From: CAZDWZ01 sp964509425
GTDB lineage: Bacteria > Bdellovibrionota_C > UBA2361 > SZUA-149 > CAZDWZ01
Direction: 5' to 3'
DNA length: 64,000 nt
NCBI GenBank assembly: GCA_964509425.1
Contig: CAZDWZ010000004.1
Location: 384,859 to 448,858 of the forward strand
A program made the position numbers and the translations under genes. The notes under the pieces were generated by a model. That model searched no databases and was not told the origin of the DNA. It saw only the letters and a program-made list of their open reading frames with translations. How positions within the stretch are numbered: the stretch's first letter is position 1; each line of letters starts with the position of its first letter. Positions 61,965-64,000 of this stretch are shown piece after piece.

Positions 61965-63166
61965 AGAGATTCCTCGAATCGCTTTGCAACGGCGTCGATG
62001 AACGCTTCAGTGTGCGCGGCCTTGTCGGTGGGAACACCAGCCAACGAGGCAAGATCCTTGGTCAAGGTTCCGGCTTCTATCGTGTCGATAACCGCTTTTT
62101 CAAGCTTCATCGCAACCTGCGTTACATCCGGAGTATTATCGAGCTCGCCACGCTTCGCGAGTGCACCCGTCCACGCGAAAATAGAGGCAACCGAATTGGT
62201 GGAGGTCTTCTCCCCTCTCATGTGCGCACGGTAATGCCGAGTGACCGTGCCGTGCGCAGCTTCGAATTCATATTTCTTGTCTGGAGAGACGAGAACCGAA
62301 GTCATCAATCCGAGCGAGCCAAAGCCGCCGGCAACCATGTCTGACCAGACGTCTCCGTCATAGTTCATAAGCGCGAGGAGCATTCCGCCGTCGTGCTTCA
62401 TCAGCTGGGCGGCAGCGTCGTCAATCAGGAGATAACGATATGACACACCGGCCGCTTCCATCTCCGATCGTTGCGAATCGACCACTTCTTGGAAGATTCT
62501 GCGGAACTGCCCATGATACTTCTTCGAGATGGTATCCTTCGCGCAGAACCAGAGCTCGATTTTTTCCGACAGGGCGTAGTTGACGCACGCTCTTGCAAAC
62601 GACCGGATGGAAGAATCGAGGTTGTGCATGCCCATGATGATTCCGGGACCGTCGAAGGTGTGAAGCTTCACCACCGTCTTATCACCGCTTTCCGGTGTAT
62701 AAACAATTTCCACTTTCCCCGCATCGGGGACGACGAACTCTGCCGACGAATAGATGTCGCCGTAGGCATGACGTCCGATGGTAATCGCATGCTTCCAGGA
62801 AGAGACTGCGGGAGGAACATTTTTCACCATGATTGGCTTTCGAAAAACAGTTCCGTCCAGGACACTTCGAATCGTGGCGTTGGGACTCGGCCAGGCTTGT
62901 TTGAGGTTATATTCCTTTACGCGATCGGCGTTTGCAGTGATGGTCGCACACTTCACGCCCACACCAAGCTCCTTGATAGCGACGGCGGCATCGAGAGTGA
63001 TCGTGTCGTTGGTGTCATCCCGCTTTTTCAAATGAAGATCGTAATATTCGATCTTCAGATCGAAGAACGGCAAAATGAGCTTTTCGCGGACCATTTGCCA
63101 GACGATTCTCGCCATCTCATCGCCGTCAATCTCCACGATCGGAGTTTTCACCGGAACTTTCTTCAT
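61961..63166 (-). CDS. icd: NADP-dependent isocitrate dehydrogenase
   Basis: 401 residues of the eukaryote-like (type II) dimeric class. It oxidises isocitrate to 2-oxoglutarate in the TCA cycle. Seen are 'VEIDGDEMARIVWQMVREKL', 'KQAWPSPNATIRSVLDGTVF', 'DLDSSIRSFARAC'-type active-site surroundings (here 'NLDSSIRSFARACVNYAL'), 'MNYDGDVWSDMVAGGFGSLG' and 'FEAAHGTVTRHYR'. Its stop overlaps the following gene's start; a strong terminator follows. Divergent from the glycosylase gene. Confidence 0.95.
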   Translation of the reverse strand: MKKVPVKTPIVEIDGDEMARIVWQMVREKLILPFFDLKIEYYDLHLKKRDDTNDTITLDAAVAIKELGVGVKCATITANADRVKEYNLKQAWPSPNATIRSVLDGTVFRKPIMVKNVPPAVSSWKHAITIGRHAYGDIYSSAEFVVPDAGKVEIVYTPESGDKTVVKLHTFDGPGIIMGMHNLDSSIRSFARACVNYALSEKIELWFCAKDTISKKYHGQFRRIFQEVVDSQRSEMEAAGVSYRYLLIDDAAAQLMKHDGGMLLALMNYDGDVWSDMVAGGFGSLGLMTSVLVSPDKKYEFEAAHGTVTRHYRAHMRGEKTSTNSVASIFAWTGALAKRGELDNTPDVTQVAMKLEKAVIDTIEAGTLTKDLASLAGVPTDKAAHTEAFIDAVAKRFEESL

Positions 63167-63272
63167 AGGTCACCTCTCTTTCCGAACCGAAATCAATCTG
63201 ATCTGATAAATCGCAGGGCTTCCCGAAGTCGCATGGACGCGGCGCCGGAAAAGCATTAGAGCATAAAATTCT

Positions 63273-63881
63273 ATGGGTGAGAACAGCGCTTTGAGCATCG
63301 TGGGACGGCGACTAAACCGCGCGTTCTTTGAACGCGGAGCCGCTGAAGTCGGCGAAGAGCTGCTCGGAAAGTTACTCATTTATCGCGATACTCAAGGACT
63401 TATAGGCGGAAGAATCGTCGAGACCGAGGCCTATCTTGGGAGCGACGATCCTGCGAGTCATTCGCATCGAGGAAAGACGCCGAGAAACTCGTCGATGTTC
63501 GAGGCAGGCGGCACATCCTATGTGTATCTGATTTACGGAATTCACCACTGTTTCAACGTGGTCACTTCTCGCCCTGGTGTCGGTGAAGCGGTACTTATCC
63601 GAGCACTTGAGCCCCTTTTCGGGATCGAACACATGATCCGCCGGAGAAATACCGGAAACCTCCGAGAGCTTTGCCGAGGCCCAGGAAGGCTGGCTCAAGC
63701 CATCGGACTCGACCGACAGCTTGATGGTGTGTCGCTGCTTAGAGGTCCGCTCTCCCTTCACATCGAAAAAGGAAAGTCGGAGCCGATCGCCCTTGTGAGA
63801 TCCTCAAGAATCGGCATTAGTATGGGCAAAGACTTAGATCTCCGCTTCTGCATAAAGGGAAACCGGTTTGTCTCTCGTTGA
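63273..63881 (+). CDS. mpg: DNA-3-methyladenine glycosylase (MPG/AAG family)
   Basis: 202 residues. It removes alkylated purines in base-excision repair. Family motifs: 'EVGEELLGKLLIYRDTQGL', 'GRIVETEAYLGSDDPASHSH', 'GKTPRNSSMFEAGGTSYVYL' and 'IYGIHHCFNVVTS'. The catalytic Glu lies in 'VETEAY'. It has no signal peptide. It overlaps the next gene by 14 bp. Confidence 0.93.
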   Translation: MGENSALSIVGRRLNRAFFERGAAEVGEELLGKLLIYRDTQGLIGGRIVETEAYLGSDDPASHSHRGKTPRNSSMFEAGGTSYVYLIYGIHHCFNVVTSRPGVGEAVLIRALEPLFGIEHMIRRRNTGNLRELCRGPGRLAQAIGLDRQLDGVSLLRGPLSLHIEKGKSEPIALVRSSRIGISMGKDLDLRFCIKGNRFVSR

Positions 63882-64000
63882 AAGCATAATCTTACTTGCT
63901 CCGCCGCTCATCGTCGCCGTCGTTTTTCACGAAGTGGCGCATGGCTGGGTCGCAGAAAAGCTGGGAGATCCGACGGCACGGGCACTCGGGCGAATTACAC
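63868..64000 (+). CDS. Site-2 protease family M50 protein (5' part)
   Basis: The frame opens at a TTG at 63868, with AAGGGA seven bases upstream, and runs to the window edge. It encodes a membrane segment 'SIILLAPPLIVAVVF' leading into HEVAHGW, the zinc-binding HExxH of M50 proteases, then 'KLGDPTARALGRIT', the typical site-2 protease continuation. Such enzymes cleave membrane proteins within the bilayer. Only about 44 codons are visible. Confidence 0.85.
   Translation, partial: MSLVESIILLAPPLIVAVVFHEVAHGWVAEKLGDPTARALGRIT

Noticed and set aside
1..64000. tRNA and rRNA genes
   Set aside because: I looked for T-loop GGTTCGAATCC-type cores and for rRNA conserved stretches and found none that fold into a tRNA.

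Overview
The window (about 54% G+C) is a gene-dense piece of a Gram-negative bacterial chromosome. The envelope genes (Kdo transferase, lipid-A-disaccharide synthase, AsmA-like protein, TonB-dependent receptor, many lipoproteins, an exosortase with EpsI) require an outer membrane. NAD-glutamate dehydrogenase of the very large type, methylmalonyl-CoA epimerase, a DUF6502 protein and a YfiR/TonB-receptor/hybrid-kinase set fit a proteobacterium-like lineage of the old 'deltaproteobacterial' grade (Myxococcota, Bdellovibrionota or similar). That placement is inference; no rRNA or tRNA gene was seen to anchor it.

Layout. 0-4.3 kb: a DUF6502 protein, two lipoproteins, an unrecognised protein and a tandem Lrp/AsnC regulator. 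4.4-8.6 kb: mazG, rpsT and a translationally coupled methyltransferase/methyltransferase/glycosyltransferase cluster. 8.6-14.7 kb, mostly minus strand: an HNH remnant, a membrane-anchored hydrolase that appears to start at CTG, a YHS-like periplasmic protein, folC, a serine hydrolase and an LD-carboxypeptidase. 14.7-17.1 kb: methylmalonyl-CoA epimerase, ffh and rpsP. 17.1-27.1 kb is a signalling region: two paralogous hybrid histidine kinases, three methyltransferase or acyltransferase-type enzymes, a YfiR protein and a TonB receptor. 27.1-32.9 kb: HEAT, LysM, periplasmic binding, TPR and DUF445 proteins. 33.0-34.2 kb is a compositionally foreign GC-rich segment with one whole gene and one truncated gene. 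34.3-41.7 kb: a metalloprotease-like protein, waaA, lpxB, a Gfo/Idh oxidoreductase and an AsmA-like protein. 41.7-50.2 kb: NAD-GDH, a Cys/Met PLP enzyme and gltX. 50.3-55.1 kb: small secreted proteins, an inositol-monophosphatase-family enzyme, a Cas4-like membrane protein and a crotonase. 55.3-64 kb: exosortase, EpsI, an MpaA-like amidase, two glycosyltransferases (one fused to PA14), a binding protein, icd, an alkyladenine glycosylase and the start of a site-2 protease.

The main theme is envelope biogenesis and surface glycans with associated signalling. The YfiR, TonB-receptor and kinase genes probably form one sensing unit; the two kinases share a C-x4-C pair in the sensor domain, and one of them has a damaged ATP site. 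The most notable observations are: (1) a membrane-anchored Cas4/RecB-like protein that keeps the four Fe-S cysteines but has lost the canonical nuclease residues; (2) a family of about 150-bp repeats with TAGTGC/GCACTA ends, two copies of which supply the stop codon of a neighbouring gene; (3) the GC-rich segment with broken gene ends and a poly-G junction; (4) a strong terminator lying inside the signal-peptide coding region of the gene after icd; (5) a multi-hairpin leader ahead of the asmA-like gene.
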